64,000 bases of DNA from Paracoccus sp. S-4012 (GCF_009674885.1 NZ_WKKA01000012.1:1-64000); one strand, 5' to 3'; numbered from the stretch's first letter, positions 47,176-57,532 are shown. Translations and numbers: made by a program. The notes: generated by a model not told the origin, from the sequence alone.

Positions 47176-48564
47176 TCACCCCCGCAGCGCCGCGATCACT
47201 CGCGCCCAACTGCGCGCACCCTTGTGGAAGCTCTCCAGGTCGTATTTCTCGTTCGGGCTGTGGATGCGGTCATCGTCGCGGGCGAAGCCGATCAGCAGCG
47301 AGTCCATTCCCAGCACCTCCTGGAAGGCCCCGGCGATCGGGATCGAGCCGCCCGAGCCGACGAAGGCCGCCTCGCGGCCCCATTCCTCGGTCAGCGCCCC
47401 GCGCGCGAGGGCGAAGGCGGGGTCGGAGGTGTCCATGTGCCCGGCGGGCGAGCCGCCATGGGGGTGGAACTCGACCGTGCAATCGGCGGGCAGATGCTCG
47501 CGGATGCGGGCGCGGAAGGCGGCGCGGATGGCGTCGGGGGCCTGCTGGCCCGTGAGACGGAAGCTGACCTTGGCGCGGGCCTCGGCCGGCAGCACGGTCT
47601 TGAAGCCCTCGCCGGTGTATCCGCCCGAGAGCCCGTTGATCTCGAAGGTGGGCCGCGCCCACATCATCTCGAGCCCGGTCCGCCCGCGCTCGCCGACCGG
47701 ATGGTTCAGCCCGACCGCGCCGAGGAACTCTCCGGCATCGAAGCCGAGCGCGTCCCAGTCGGCGCGCAGCGCGTCCGGGATCTCCGGCACCGCGTCGTAG
47801 AAGCCCGGCAGCGTCACCCGCCCCTCTGCGTCCTTGATCGAGGCGAGGGCGTTCGCCAGCACCTGCAGCGGGTTCGCCGCCAGCCCGCCGAACATGCCAG
47901 AATGCAGGTCGCGGTCGGCGGCACGGAGCACGATCTCCTCGCCAACGAGGCCGCGCAGCTGCGTCGTGATGGCCGGGCGGCCGTCCGAATGCAACGCGGT
48001 GTCGCAGATCGCGGCGAGGTCGAGGCTCAGCTCCTCGCGATGCGCCGCGAGAAAGGCGTCGAGCGAGGGCGAGCCCGATTCCTCCTCGCCCTCGAGCAGG
48101 ATCGAGACGCCCTCGGGCAGCGCGCCATGCACCTCGCGCCAGGCGCGGAAGGCCTCGACGAAGGTCATCAGCTGGCCCTTGTCGTCCGACGCGCCACGGC
48201 CGCGGATGACCCGACCCCGCGGCGTCTCCTCGACCTCGGGCTCGAAGGGCGGCCGGTCCCAGAGCGACAGAGGATCAACGGGTTGAACGTCATAATGGCC
48301 GTAGAACAGAACCCGGCGTCCGGCCCCGCGCGGGCCATGCGCGACCACCATCGGATGGCCGGGCGTCTCGACGAGGCGCGCCTCGAAACCGATCGAGGCG
48401 AGGTCCGCGACCAGCCACTCGGCGGCGCGGCGGCAGTCGCCCGCATGGGCCGGATCGGTCGAGATCGAGGGGATGCGGAGCAGCGCCTTGAGCCGCTCCA
48501 GGGCATCCGGCAACTGGTCGTCGAGCCGCTTCAGAACCTCGTCAAGCCTGGCGTCAGGGGTCAT
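47176..48564 (-). CDS. M20-family dipeptidase
   Basis: A 462-residue zinc peptidase of the M20/ArgE-DapE family. Metal-binding and catalytic motifs: LFYGHYDVQP (about residue 92), RGRGASDDKG (about 124-133), LEGEEESGSPSLD (about 157-169) and a C-terminal IGFARDDDRIHSPNEKY supplying the last ligand. The dimerisation domain sits between. It probably cleaves dipeptides or acyl-amino acids in the cytoplasm. The ATG at 48562-48564 is divergent from hemA across 160 bp; the FNR-type box lies in that gap. Confidence 0.93.
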   Translation of the reverse strand: MTPDARLDEVLKRLDDQLPDALERLKALLRIPSISTDPAHAGDCRRAAEWLVADLASIGFEARLVETPGHPMVVAHGPRGAGRRVLFYGHYDVQPVDPLSLWDRPPFEPEVEETPRGRVIRGRGASDDKGQLMTFVEAFRAWREVHGALPEGVSILLEGEEESGSPSLDAFLAAHREELSLDLAAICDTALHSDGRPAITTQLRGLVGEEIVLRAADRDLHSGMFGGLAANPLQVLANALASIKDAEGRVTLPGFYDAVPEIPDALRADWDALGFDAGEFLGAVGLNHPVGERGRTGLEMMWARPTFEINGLSGGYTGEGFKTVLPAEARAKVSFRLTGQQAPDAIRAAFRARIREHLPADCTVEFHPHGGSPAGHMDTSDPAFALARGALTEEWGREAAFVGSGGSIPIAGAFQEVLGMDSLLIGFARDDDRIHSPNEKYDLESFHKGARSWARVIAALRG

Positions 48565-48651
48565 GTCCACTACTTTCCTGAGTGTTTTACTTGGGAAGAG
48601 ATCCGGCAAGTTCAGGCACATGCGACAACTTCGGCCTGTCCTTTCACGGTC

Positions 48652-48665
48652 TTGACCTCTATCAA
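48652..48665 (+). promoter_or_regulatory. FNR/FnrL-type box upstream of hemA
   Basis: TTGACCTCTATCAA fits the FNR consensus TTGAT-N4-ATCAA at 9 of 10 defined positions. It is centred about 66 bases before the hemA ATG. In Rhodobacter sphaeroides hemA is known to be activated by FnrL at low oxygen, so this is a strong contextual match. It also lies close to the divergent dipeptidase start. Confidence 0.75.
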
Positions 48666-48724
48666 GGCGTGGCTCACGTCATCAGAGAATGGTGACGGCG
48701 GCAATGCAGGCAAGGAGACCCAAG

Positions 48725-49954
48725 ATGGATTACAACGCCGCCCTGGACCTGGCCCTCGGACGCCTGCATGAGGAAGGCCGCTACCGCACCTTCATCGACA
48801 TCGAGCGCCGCAAGGGCAAGTTCCCGCAGGCGGTGTGGAAGCGGCCCGACGGGACCGAGAAGGACATAACCGTCTGGTGTGGCAACGACTATCTCGGCAT
48901 GGGCCAGCACCCGGCGGTCCTCGCTGCGATGCATGATGCGCTGGACGCGACAGGCGCCGGGTCGGGCGGGACGCGCAACATCTCGGGCACCACGGTCTAT
49001 CACAAGCGGCTCGAGCGCGAGCTGGCGGACCTGCACCGCAAGGAGGCGGCGCTGGTCTTCAGCAGCGCCTACATCGCCAACGACGCGACGCTTTCGACGC
49101 TGCACAAGCTGTTTCCGGGCCTCATCATCTATTCCGACGCGCTGAACCACGCCTCGATGATCGAGGGGATCAAGCGCAACGGCGGCGCCAAGCGCATCTT
49201 CCGCCACAACGACGTGGCCCATCTGCGCGAGTTGATGGGCGCGGACGACCCCGCCGCGCCGAAGCTGATCGCCTTCGAGTCGATCTATTCGATGGATGGC
49301 GACTTCAGCCCCATCGAGGCGATCTGCGACCTCGCGGACGAGTTCGGAGCGCTGACCTATCTCGACGAGGTCCATGCCGTCGGCCTGTACGGCCCCCGCG
49401 GCGGCGGCGTGGCCGAGCGCGACGGGCTGACCGACCGCATCGACATCTTCAACGGCACGCTGGGCAAGGCCTTCGGCGTCTTCGGCGGCTACATCGCCGG
49501 TTCCGCCAAGATGTGCGACGCGATCCGCAGCTACGCGCCGGGCTTCATCTTCACGACCTCGCTGCCGCCTGCGGTGGCCGCGGGCGCGGCGGCCTCGATC
49601 GCCTTTCTCAAGACGGCCGAGGGCCAGCACCTGCGCGATGCGCAGCAACTCCACGCGCGCATCCTGAAGATGCGGCTCAAGGCGCTCGGCATGCCGATCA
49701 TCGACCACGGCAGCCACATCGTGCCGGTCCATGTCGGCAACCCCGTCCACTGCAAGATGCTGTCGGACATGCTGCTCGACGAGTTCGGCATCTACGTCCA
49801 GCCGATCAACTTCCCCACCGTCCCCCGCGGGACCGAGCGGCTGCGCTTTACCCCCTCGCCGGTGCACGATCCCAAGCAGATCGACCACCTGGTGAAAGGC
49901 ATGGATGCGCTCTGGGCACGCTGCGCGCTCAATCGCTCGGTGGCTGTCGCCTGA
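48725..49954 (+). CDS. hemA: 5-aminolevulinate synthase
   Basis: A 409-residue PLP enzyme condensing glycine and succinyl-CoA to 5-aminolevulinate, the first step of tetrapyrrole synthesis by the Shemin route used in alphaproteobacteria. Motifs: [44 protein letters not shown], and the PLP lysine in [14 protein letters not shown] (about residue 248). The start at 48725 (MDYNAALD) matches the family. FNR-type regulation is indicated by the upstream box. Confidence 0.98.
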   Translation: MDYNAALDLALGRLHEEGRYRTFIDIERRKGKFPQAVWKRPDGTEKDITVWCGNDYLGMGQHPAVLAAMHDALDATGAGSGGTRNISGTTVYHKRLERELADLHRKEAALVFSSAYIANDATLSTLHKLFPGLIIYSDALNHASMIEGIKRNGGAKRIFRHNDVAHLRELMGADDPAAPKLIAFESIYSMDGDFSPIEAICDLADEFGALTYLDEVHAVGLYGPRGGGVAERDGLTDRIDIFNGTLGKAFGVFGGYIAGSAKMCDAIRSYAPGFIFTTSLPPAVAAGAAASIAFLKTAEGQHLRDAQQLHARILKMRLKALGMPIIDHGSHIVPVHVGNPVHCKMLSDMLLDEFGIYVQPINFPTVPRGTERLRFTPSPVHDPKQIDHLVKGMDALWARCALNRSVAVA

Positions 49955-50039
49955 CACGCGAATGCGGGGTGCAGCCGCTCCCGCGGGTGTGATAATCTGT
50001 CCTTAACCAAAAAACGCCAAGGTCCGATTCGGAACCGGC

Positions 50040-51305
50040 ATGAGGGACAGAGGATTGAGCAGTCGCATGAACATGCGGGTAGACCCGGTGTTGGAGGGTG
50101 AGGTGCAGGCTGCGCCGGGATTCGACGATTTTGAACTGAGACTCGGCGACGTGATGCGGGGCGAGCGCGCGACGCTGGGCAAGAGCCTGCTGGACGTGCA
50201 GCGCGAGCTGCGGATTCGCGCCTCCTACATCGCCGCGATCGAGAACTGCGACATCTCCGCCTTCGAGACGCCGAGCTTCATTTCGGGCTATGTCCGCTCC
50301 TACGCGCGCTATCTCGGCATGGACGCCGACTGGACCTTCCGCCGCTTCTGCGAGGAGGCGGGCTTCCAGCCGGTGCATGGCATGGCGCCGCAGGCCTCGG
50401 GGCCGAAGCCGCAGCGCCGGCCCGCGGACGTGGCCGAGGCGCTCGCTAATCCGCGCCCGACCTTCCTGCCGCAGCCGGAATCGATCTGGTCGCAGGTCGA
50501 GCCGCGCGCCATCGGCTCGCTGCTGGTCCTCGCGGTGCTGGTCGCGGGACTGGGCTATGGCGGCTGGTCGGTGCTGCGCGAGGTGCAGAAGGTCAATCTC
50601 ACGCCCGTGGACCGCGCGCCCGGCGTGATCGCTGCGCTCGACCCGGCGCAGGACGTGACGCTGGCCCCGCCCGATCCGGCGGCGGCCGAGCTTGCGGTGC
50701 AATTGCCGCAGCCCGAGGCGCTCGACCGGGTCTACCGGCCGCAGGCGCTCGAGGTGCCGGTGCTGACCAAGCGCGACACGCCGATCGCCGCGATCGACCC
50801 CGGCCTGACCGTCTCGGTGGCGGCGGAATCCGGGGCCGCGGCCGATACGACCTCGCCCGAGGGGGGTGCGGTGATGACCGCGCTGAGCCAGGCGATGGCC
50901 GCCGGCCCGCAACTGCCCGACGCGGGCGAGGCGGTCCGCACGCTCGCCCCCGACGCGCCCGAGGTCGAACTGCTGGCCGTGCGCCCGGCCTGGGTGCGCG
51001 TGACCTCGGGCGATGGCACCGTGATCCTCGAAAAGACCATGGATGCGGGCGAGCGTTTCGCGCTGCCGAAGCTCGAAGCCGCGCCGGTGCTGCGGACCGG
51101 GAACTCCGGCGGGGTCTATTTCGACATCGCCGGGCGCACCTACGGCCCCGCTGCGCCGGGCGCGCAGGTGGTGAGCAATGTCGAGCTCTCGCCCGCGGCG
51201 CTGACCGCGAACTATGCCGCGGCCGACCTCGACGCCGACCCGGAGCTGGCTTCGATGATCGCGCTCGCTTCGGCCGCGCCGCTCGCGCCCGATCCCGCGG
51301 ACTGA
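50040..51305 (+). CDS. RodZ-like HTH membrane protein (DUF4115)
   Basis: A 421-residue protein: cytoplasmic N-terminal HTH_25-type domain (about residues 33-110; LGDVMRGERATLGKSLLDVQ, YIAAIENCDISAFET, FISGYVRSYARYLGMD), a single membrane segment (about 160-180; IGSLLVLAVLVAGLGYGG), a long Pro/Ala-rich periplasmic linker and a C-terminal DUF4115 domain (about 315-400, WVRVTSGDGTVILEKTMDAG). RodZ of this kind links the MreB cytoskeleton to the cell wall. It precedes ispG, a neighbour widely conserved with rodZ-type genes. Confidence 0.88.
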   Translation: MRDRGLSSRMNMRVDPVLEGEVQAAPGFDDFELRLGDVMRGERATLGKSLLDVQRELRIRASYIAAIENCDISAFETPSFISGYVRSYARYLGMDADWTFRRFCEEAGFQPVHGMAPQASGPKPQRRPADVAEALANPRPTFLPQPESIWSQVEPRAIGSLLVLAVLVAGLGYGGWSVLREVQKVNLTPVDRAPGVIAALDPAQDVTLAPPDPAAAELAVQLPQPEALDRVYRPQALEVPVLTKRDTPIAAIDPGLTVSVAAESGAAADTTSPEGGAVMTALSQAMAAGPQLPDAGEAVRTLAPDAPEVELLAVRPAWVRVTSGDGTVILEKTMDAGERFALPKLEAAPVLRTGNSGGVYFDIAGRTYGPAAPGAQVVSNVELSPAALTANYAAADLDADPELASMIALASAAPLAPDPAD

Positions 51306-51365
51306 CATAGACCTCGGGGACCCGCGCGCCTATGTAGGGCCTGCCCGAGGAAGCCGAGGTCCGCG

Positions 51366-52496
51366 ATGAGCCACAACCCGATCCGCCCCTGGCGCAACAT
51401 CGAGCGTCGGCGCTCGCGCCAGATCATGGTCGGCAACGTCCCGGTCGGCGGCGACGCGCCGATCAGCGTGCAGACCATGACCAACACCGACGGCTCGGAC
51501 GTGCGTGCGACGCTGGCGCAGGTCATCGCCGCGGCGGAGGCGGGCGCCGACATCGTCCGCATCTCGGCCCCCGACGAGGCGACCACGCGGGCCCTGCGCG
51601 AGGTCTGCCGCGAGAGCCCGGTGCCGATCGTGGCCGACATCCATTTCCACTACCGCCGCGCCATCGAGGCGGCCGAGGCCGGCGCCGCCTGCCTCAGGAT
51701 CAACCCCGGCAACATCGGCGACGCCCGCCGCGTCCGCGAGGTGGTGCAGGCCGCCAAGGACCACGGCTGCTCGATCCGCATCGGCGTGAACGCGGGCTCC
51801 TTGGAGCGGCACCTGCTGGAGAAATACGGCGAGCCTTGCCCGGATGCGATGGTCGAGAGCGGGCTCGACCATATCAAGCTGCTGCAGGACAACGACTTCC
51901 ACGAGTTCAAGATCAGCGTGAAGGCGAGCGACGTGTTCCTCGCCGCCGCCGCCTATCAGGCACTGGCCGAGGCAACCGATGCGCCGATCCACCTCGGCAT
52001 CACCGAGGCGGGGGGTCTGCGCGGCGGCACTGTCAAGTCGGCGCTCGGCATGGGCAACCTGCTCTGGGGCGGGATCGGCGACACGATCCGCGTGAGCCTG
52101 AGCGCCGATCCGGTCGAGGAGGTGAAGGTCGGCTTCGAGATCCTGAAGTCCCTTGGCCTCCGCACCCGCGGCGTCCAGATCATTTCCTGCCCCAGCTGCG
52201 CCCGGCAGGGTTTCGATGTCATCAAGACCGTCGAGGAACTCGAGCGGCGGCTCGAGCACATTAAGACGCCGATCAGCCTCTCGATCATCGGCTGCGTGGT
52301 GAACGGGCCGGGCGAGGCGCTGATGACCGATCTCGGCTTCACCGGCGGCGGCGCCGGGTCGGGGATGGTCTACATGGCCGGACGGCAGAGCCACAAGCTC
52401 GGCAACGAGCGCATGATCGACCACATCGTCGAACTGGTCGAGCGCCGCGCGGAGGCGATCGAGGCCGCGCAGGCGCCCGTGGCCGCGGCGGAGTAG
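51366..52496 (+). CDS. ispG: 4-hydroxy-3-methylbut-2-enyl-diphosphate synthase
   Basis: A 376-residue [4Fe-4S] enzyme of the MEP isoprenoid pathway converting MEcPP to HMBPP. The N-terminal TIM-barrel starts with the [17 protein letters not shown] segment; cluster ligands are in [12 protein letters not shown] (CxxC) and the later [11 protein letters not shown]. The length is normal. It lies 60 bp after the RodZ-like gene, probably in one operon. Confidence 0.97.
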   Translation: MSHNPIRPWRNIERRRSRQIMVGNVPVGGDAPISVQTMTNTDGSDVRATLAQVIAAAEAGADIVRISAPDEATTRALREVCRESPVPIVADIHFHYRRAIEAAEAGAACLRINPGNIGDARRVREVVQAAKDHGCSIRIGVNAGSLERHLLEKYGEPCPDAMVESGLDHIKLLQDNDFHEFKISVKASDVFLAAAAYQALAEATDAPIHLGITEAGGLRGGTVKSALGMGNLLWGGIGDTIRVSLSADPVEEVKVGFEILKSLGLRTRGVQIISCPSCARQGFDVIKTVEELERRLEHIKTPISLSIIGCVVNGPGEALMTDLGFTGGGAGSGMVYMAGRQSHKLGNERMIDHIVELVERRAEAIEAAQAPVAAAE

Positions 52497-52501
52497 GGGC
52501 C

Positions 52502-53257
52502 TCAGCCCCCCGCCGCCTCGCGCACCGCATCCACCACCGTGGCGAGGCCCTGCGGCGGCACGCCGCGGATCATCTCGTCGCCGATGATGAAGGTCGGCGT
52601 CCCGGCGATCCGCAGCGCTTGGGCGAGCGCGCGGTTCGCCTCGATCACGGCCGTGACTTCATCCGCGTCCATCCGCGCGAGGATCGCCGCGCGGTCCAGC
52701 CCGAGATCGTCCGCGATGCCCCCGAGGCTGTCGTCGTTCATCGGCCCCTGCAGCGCGATCAGCCGCTCATGCGCCTGCTGGTAGGCGTCATCGCCCGCCA
52801 CCTGCTTGACGGCGATGGCGAAGCGCGAGGCGGCCTCGCTCTCCGGCCCAAGGATCGGGAACTCCTTCACGATCAGCCGCACGTCGTCATCGGTCGCGAT
52901 CAGGTCGGCGACCTGCGGTTGCACCTGCCGGCAGTAGCCGCAGCGATAGTCCATGAACTCGACCACGGTCAGCGACCCGTCGGGATTGCCACCGACCCAG
53001 GAGTGGCCGTCGGCGGTCAGCGCATCGCGGTGAATCGCGACCAATTCGCGGTCGCCCGCGGCCTCCGCCGCGGCCTGCCGGTGTTCGAGTATGGTGAAGG
53101 ATTCGACCAGAACCTCCGGATTTTTCAGAATATATTCACGCACTGCCTCGCCGAAAGCGGCCTTCTCGGCCTCCGTCATGGCAGACGGATCGAAGGCGGC
53201 GGCGGGCGCGGCGAGGGCGCCCGACAGGGCGAGCGCGGCAAGGAGGGTGCGGGTCAT
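52502..53257 (-). CDS. DsbA-family thiol:disulfide oxidoreductase
   Basis: A 251-residue exported protein with a signal peptide (about residues 1-21, ending PAAA), a helical N-terminal arm, and a thioredoxin/DsbA domain (about 95-250) with active site CGYC in MDYRCGYCRQVQ and cis-proline loop GTPTFIIG. It is related to the Com1/BdbD-like group (periplasmic oxidant or disulfide carrier). The ATG at 53255-53257 gives a proper signal peptide; the frame continues far upstream without homology. It converges on ispG with 5 bp between stops. Confidence 0.92.
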   Translation of the reverse strand: MTRTLLAALALSGALAAPAAAFDPSAMTEAEKAAFGEAVREYILKNPEVLVESFTILEHRQAAAEAAGDRELVAIHRDALTADGHSWVGGNPDGSLTVVEFMDYRCGYCRQVQPQVADLIATDDDVRLIVKEFPILGPESEAASRFAIAVKQVAGDDAYQQAHERLIALQGPMNDDSLGGIADDLGLDRAAILARMDADEVTAVIEANRALAQALRIAGTPTFIIGDEMIRGVPPQGLATVVDAVREAAGG

Positions 53258-53378
53258 GAGGGGCGTCCTTTCAGGGTCGCGCGAAACAGTGGGGCCTTGC
53301 AGGCTTGATGACAAGGCGCGCGCTTGACCGTGGCGAACACGCTTGTGATAGCGGCGCCTCGGACAAGGGGGCGGATGG

Positions 53379-54611
53379 ATGCAGGCAGGTGCGACGATCC
53401 GGGCGGCGATGCTGGCGCTGCTGGTCCTGCTGTGCGCGGCGCCGCTGGCGGCAGCGGAAGCGCCGCGGCTGGATCTGGCGGCCTCCTCGCTCGCGGCCGA
53501 GGGCAAGGACCGGGGCGAGCCTCGGCCGCTCGCGCTGACCCTCGTGCCGGGCGGGGCGGTGCCGTACCGCGCCATGCTGCTCGACGGGCCGCCGCGGCTG
53601 GTCCTCGACCTGCAGGGCGTCGGCCTCTCCGCCGCTGAGCCGACGGCGCTGCCGGGAGCGGCGCTCGTGCCGGCGATCCGCTGGGGGGCGATCGCGGGCG
53701 ACCGCGTGCGGATCGTGCTGGAGCTGCCCTCGCCGATGGCCATCGATCGCGCCGTCCTGACAGGCACCGGCCCCGCCGCACGGCTCTCGCTGCGGCTCGT
53801 GCCCGTCGCGCCCGAGGACTTCGCCCCCGAGGCGCGGGGCGATGCGTTGCCGCTGCTGTTCGATCTGCCCGATCCCGCGCCCCTGCCGCCCGCCATAGCG
53901 CGCGCGCCGGGAGCTCTGCGCGTCACGCTCGACCCCGGCCACGGCGGCTTCGACCCCGGCGCCGTGGCGGGCGGCATCACTGAGGCCGCGCTGATGCTGA
54001 CCGTGGCGAACGAGATCGCCGCCGCCCTGCGCGCCAAGGGCGTCGAGGTCACGCTCACCCGCGACGGTGACCGTTTCGTGCCGCTCGAGCGGCGCATGAC
54101 CGTCGCGCGCTCCGCCCATGCCGACCTGCTCATCTCGCTCCACGCCGACGTGCTGCCCGAGGGCGAGGCGGCGGGGGCGGCGGTGTTTCTCTGGGACCCG
54201 GAGGGCGACGACCGCGCGGCGGCGGAACTGGCGCTGCGTCACGACCGCGACGACCTGCTGGCCGGGCTCGACCTTGCCGGGGCCGATGACGAGGTCGCGG
54301 CGACGCTGATGGACATCGCCCGGCTCGACACCCAGCCGCGATCCGAGAACATCTCCAAGTTCCTGCTCAGCGAGTTCGCCCTCGGCCGCATCGCGATCCG
54401 CAACCGGCCCGTGAAGGGCGCGGCATTCAGCGTGCTGAAATCGCCCGACATCCCCTCGGTTCTGGTGGAGACCGGCTTTCTCAGCGACGCGGGCGACCGC
54501 GCGAACCTGCTCGACCCGCAATGGCGCGCGGGCCTCGCCGGGGCGGTTGCGCGCGCCGTGGTCGCCTGGGCCGAGGACGACGCCGCCCGGGCGCCGCTGC
54601 TGCGCCGCTGA
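53379..54611 (+). CDS. amiC: N-acetylmuramoyl-L-alanine amidase (AmiC type)
   Basis: A 410-residue exported amidase: signal peptide (about residues 1-26), AMIN domain (about 30-140) that binds septal peptidoglycan, then Amidase_3 (about 180-405). Zinc ligands and active-site residues appear in LDPGHGGFDPGA, GITEAALML, LISLHADVL and PSVLVETGFLSD. It cuts stem peptides from glycan strands during cell separation. It lies 69 bp before mrcA, both in cell-wall metabolism. Confidence 0.93.
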   Translation: MQAGATIRAAMLALLVLLCAAPLAAAEAPRLDLAASSLAAEGKDRGEPRPLALTLVPGGAVPYRAMLLDGPPRLVLDLQGVGLSAAEPTALPGAALVPAIRWGAIAGDRVRIVLELPSPMAIDRAVLTGTGPAARLSLRLVPVAPEDFAPEARGDALPLLFDLPDPAPLPPAIARAPGALRVTLDPGHGGFDPGAVAGGITEAALMLTVANEIAAALRAKGVEVTLTRDGDRFVPLERRMTVARSAHADLLISLHADVLPEGEAAGAAVFLWDPEGDDRAAAELALRHDRDDLLAGLDLAGADDEVAATLMDIARLDTQPRSENISKFLLSEFALGRIAIRNRPVKGAAFSVLKSPDIPSVLVETGFLSDAGDRANLLDPQWRAGLAGAVARAVVAWAEDDAARAPLLRR

Positions 54612-54680
54612 CCGAAGCTTGTTTTGACCTGAGGGGCGGCCGCGTCTATAGCGGCCCCCATTCCTCCGGGGACCGGTCGT

Positions 54681-57233
54681 TTGCTTCGTTTCGTGCTTTC
54701 CTTCCTCGGTGGCGTCTTCTCGTGGTTCGTCACCGCGCTCGCCTTCATCGTGCTGACCGTCGGCGGCGTCTTCTGGATGTATTCGCGCGACCTGCCGAGC
54801 CACGAGCAACTCGCCAGCTACAGTCCCAAGACCATCAGCCGCATCTACGACGGCGACGGCCACCTGATGGACGAGTTCGCCGAGGAGCGGCGCGTCTTCC
54901 AGTCCAGCGACGAGATGCCCGACCTGGTGAAACAGGCCTTCATCTCGGCCGAGGACAAGAACTTCTACGTCCACCGCGGCTATGACCCGCGCGGCATGGT
55001 CGGCGCGGCGCTGCAGGCGGCGCGCGGGGGCGCGGTGCGGGGGGCGTCGACCATCACCCAGCAGGTGATGAAGAACTTCCTGCTCAGCTCCGACCGCACG
55101 GTCGAGCGCAAGGTGAAGGAGTTGATCCTCGCCAGCCGACTCGAGCAGACGCTGACCAAGGACCAGATCCTCGAGCTTTACCTCAACGAGATCTTCCTCG
55201 GGCAGAACAGCTTCGGGGTCGCCGCCGCCTCGCAGACCTATTTCAACAAGACGTTGGACCAGCTCGCCCCGCATGAGGCGGCGATGCTGGCGGCGATGCC
55301 GCAGGCGCCCTCGCGCTCCACCGTCCGCGACAAGGAGCGCATCACCGAGCGGCGCAACTACGTCCTGCGCGAGATGATGCAGAACGGCTACATCACGCGC
55401 GAGACCTATGAGGCCGAGGCGCAGCTGCCGCTGAGGACCGTGCAGAACGGCGATTTTCCCTCCTTCCGCGAGGGCCTGCCGCCCCGCGACTATTTCACCG
55501 ACGAGATCCGCCGCCAGCTTTCGGCGCAGTTCGGGCAGGAGGAGTTCTTCGGCGGCGGCCTGCAGATCCGCGCCACCGTGGAGCCGGAGTTGCAGGCCAT
55601 CGCCGCCGAGGCGCTGCGCGAGGCGCTCGAGCAATATGACCGGGGCCTCGGCGTCTGGCGCGGGACGGGCGAGAGCCTCGCCCCCGAGGCGTTGGCCAAC
55701 GAGGCCGCGTGGCGCGAGGCGCTGCGCGACGCCGAAGTGCCGCGCGACATTCCTGGCTGGCACGCAGCCGTGGTGCTGTTGCTCGGCGACAACGACGCCC
55801 GCATCGGCATCGAGGGGATCGAAGAGGACGAGGACGGCCACTGGATCCCGGCCCGCGACGTGGAATGGGCGCGCAAGCGCGGGCCGGACGGGCGGCTGGG
55901 ACCACGGGCGCAGCGGGCCTCGGACCTGCTGGAGGTGGGCGACGTGGTGCTGGTCCGCGCCATGACCAGCGACGAGGACGGCAGCTTCATCCGCTGGACG
56001 CTGAGGCAGGTGCCGGCGGTGCAGGGCGGCTTCATGGCGATGGACGTCGAGACCGGCCGCGTCTACGCCATGCAGGGCGGCTTCAGCTACCAGTCCTCGG
56101 TCTTCAACCGCGCCACGCAGGCGCAGCGCCAGCCCGGCTCGTCCTTTAAGCCCTTCGTCTATGCCGCGGCCCTCGACAGCGGCTTCACGCCCGCGACGAT
56201 CGTCGAGGACTCGCCCATCGTTCTGAACACGCCGCAGGGCCTCTGGGAGCCGAAGAACGCGGGCGGCGGTTTCTACGGGCCGACTACGCTCCGCACCGGG
56301 ATCGAGCAGTCGCGCAACCTGATGACCATTCGCGTGGCGCAGGACATCGGCATGGACACGGTCGGCCGCTACGCCGAGAAGTTCGGCGTCTACGACCACC
56401 TCGGGCCGTATCTCGCGAACTCCCTCGGGGCGCAGGAGACGACGCTCTACAAGATGGTGGCCGCCTACGCGATGTTCGCCAATGGCGGCGAGCGGGTGGA
56501 GCCGACGCTGGTGGACCGGGTGCAGGACCGCCGCGGCCGCACGATCTACCGCCACGACCAGCGGGTCTGCGAGACCTGTGACCAGCCGGCGCTGCCCGCG
56601 GGCCTCGCCCCCGCGATCACGGCAGACCGCGAGCGGGTGATGGACGCGGTGACGGCCTACCAGCTGACCTCGATGCTGGAGGGCGCGGTGCAGCGCGGCT
56701 CGGGGCGCGGGGTCAGCCTGCCGGTGCCGGTGGCGGGCAAGACCGGGACCACGAACGACGCCAAGGACGTGTGGTTCATCGGCTATACCTCGAACATGGT
56801 CGCGGGCTGTTATCTCGGCTACGACCAGCCGCGCTCGCTCGGCCAGAACGCCTATGGCGGGACGCTCTGTGTGCCGGTTTTCAACGCCTTCATGCAGAAG
56901 GCGGTGGAGAAATTCGGCGGCACGAGGTTCAAGGTGCCCGAGGGCGGGCATTTCGTGAAGATCGACCGCCACACCGGCGCGCGCCTGTCCGCCGATGCCT
57001 CGGGTCCGAACGTCATCAGCGAGTTCTTCCGCGACGGTGCGTCGAGCGAGATCCGCCTCGTGACCGGCGGCTTCCAGGGCGACCCGAACGCGCCGCGCGC
57101 CTGGGACGCCCTGCCGCTGGAAGCCACGCCCGCGTCGGGCGGCGGGCAGGCGGTGACGACGTCGACCGGGCAGCGGCGGGTGATCCCGAAGCAGGCGGAT
57201 TTCGGGACGCTCTCGGGCGGCGGGCTCTACTGA
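54681..57233 (+). CDS. mrcA: Penicillin-binding protein 1A
   Basis: An 850-residue bifunctional peptidoglycan synthase: one membrane anchor (about residues 8-30), glycosyltransferase family 51 domain (about 55-230; EDKNFYVHRGYDPRG, GASTITQQVMKN), an OB-like insertion (about 330-440) and a transpeptidase domain (about 450-800) with SxxK in GSSFKPF, SxN in SRN, and KTGTT. The start is TTG at 54681, giving a short N-terminus before the anchor; a GTG at 54693 is an alternative. The length is typical. Confidence 0.95.
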   Translation: MLRFVLSFLGGVFSWFVTALAFIVLTVGGVFWMYSRDLPSHEQLASYSPKTISRIYDGDGHLMDEFAEERRVFQSSDEMPDLVKQAFISAEDKNFYVHRGYDPRGMVGAALQAARGGAVRGASTITQQVMKNFLLSSDRTVERKVKELILASRLEQTLTKDQILELYLNEIFLGQNSFGVAAASQTYFNKTLDQLAPHEAAMLAAMPQAPSRSTVRDKERITERRNYVLREMMQNGYITRETYEAEAQLPLRTVQNGDFPSFREGLPPRDYFTDEIRRQLSAQFGQEEFFGGGLQIRATVEPELQAIAAEALREALEQYDRGLGVWRGTGESLAPEALANEAAWREALRDAEVPRDIPGWHAAVVLLLGDNDARIGIEGIEEDEDGHWIPARDVEWARKRGPDGRLGPRAQRASDLLEVGDVVLVRAMTSDEDGSFIRWTLRQVPAVQGGFMAMDVETGRVYAMQGGFSYQSSVFNRATQAQRQPGSSFKPFVYAAALDSGFTPATIVEDSPIVLNTPQGLWEPKNAGGGFYGPTTLRTGIEQSRNLMTIRVAQDIGMDTVGRYAEKFGVYDHLGPYLANSLGAQETTLYKMVAAYAMFANGGERVEPTLVDRVQDRRGRTIYRHDQRVCETCDQPALPAGLAPAITADRERVMDAVTAYQLTSMLEGAVQRGSGRGVSLPVPVAGKTGTTNDAKDVWFIGYTSNMVAGCYLGYDQPRSLGQNAYGGTLCVPVFNAFMQKAVEKFGGTRFKVPEGGHFVKIDRHTGARLSADASGPNVISEFFRDGASSEIRLVTGGFQGDPNAPRAWDALPLEATPASGGGQAVTTSTGQRRVIPKQADFGTLSGGGLY

Positions 57234-57532
57234 CCGACAGCTGCAGAGCCGAGACTGGCCTGACGCCGCCGCTACCTCCCGCCCGTCCGCCAAAGCGGAC
57301 GGGTCCGCGCCCGCCCGCCCCGCAGGCGGGCGTGTCCGCGCCCACCTTCGTGCGTGCGCGGACCCTCTGTCGGCCCACGTTACCGGACCAAGCGGGATTG
57401 AGTCACTCGCGCCCCAATCACTCGCGCGGCAGCCGAAGCCCGCTCTGATCAAGCACCTCGCGCTTGCCCGCCTCCAGCCCCCGCGCTATCACCCCCCGTC
57501 CGAACCGCCGCCCGCCGCCCGAGGAACCGCCC
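57234..57532. other. Intergenic region between mrcA and prfB with tandem hairpins
   Basis: Two strong hairpins lie close together: CCCGTCCGC/GCGGACGGG (57282-57290 with 57295-57303) and CGCCCGCC/GGCGGGCG (57312-57319 with 57325-57332). Each is preceded or followed by a short GTCCGCGCCC direct repeat. They could terminate mrcA transcription, though no T-run is seen, or form a REP-like element. No gene is recognisable in the rest; the prfB promoter should lie in the final 100 bases. Confidence 0.5.

Noticed and set aside
53271..57452. A 1393-codon minus-strand frame
   Set aside because: It lies opposite the amidase and PBP1A genes, whose motifs are complete; the frame has no recognisable domain.
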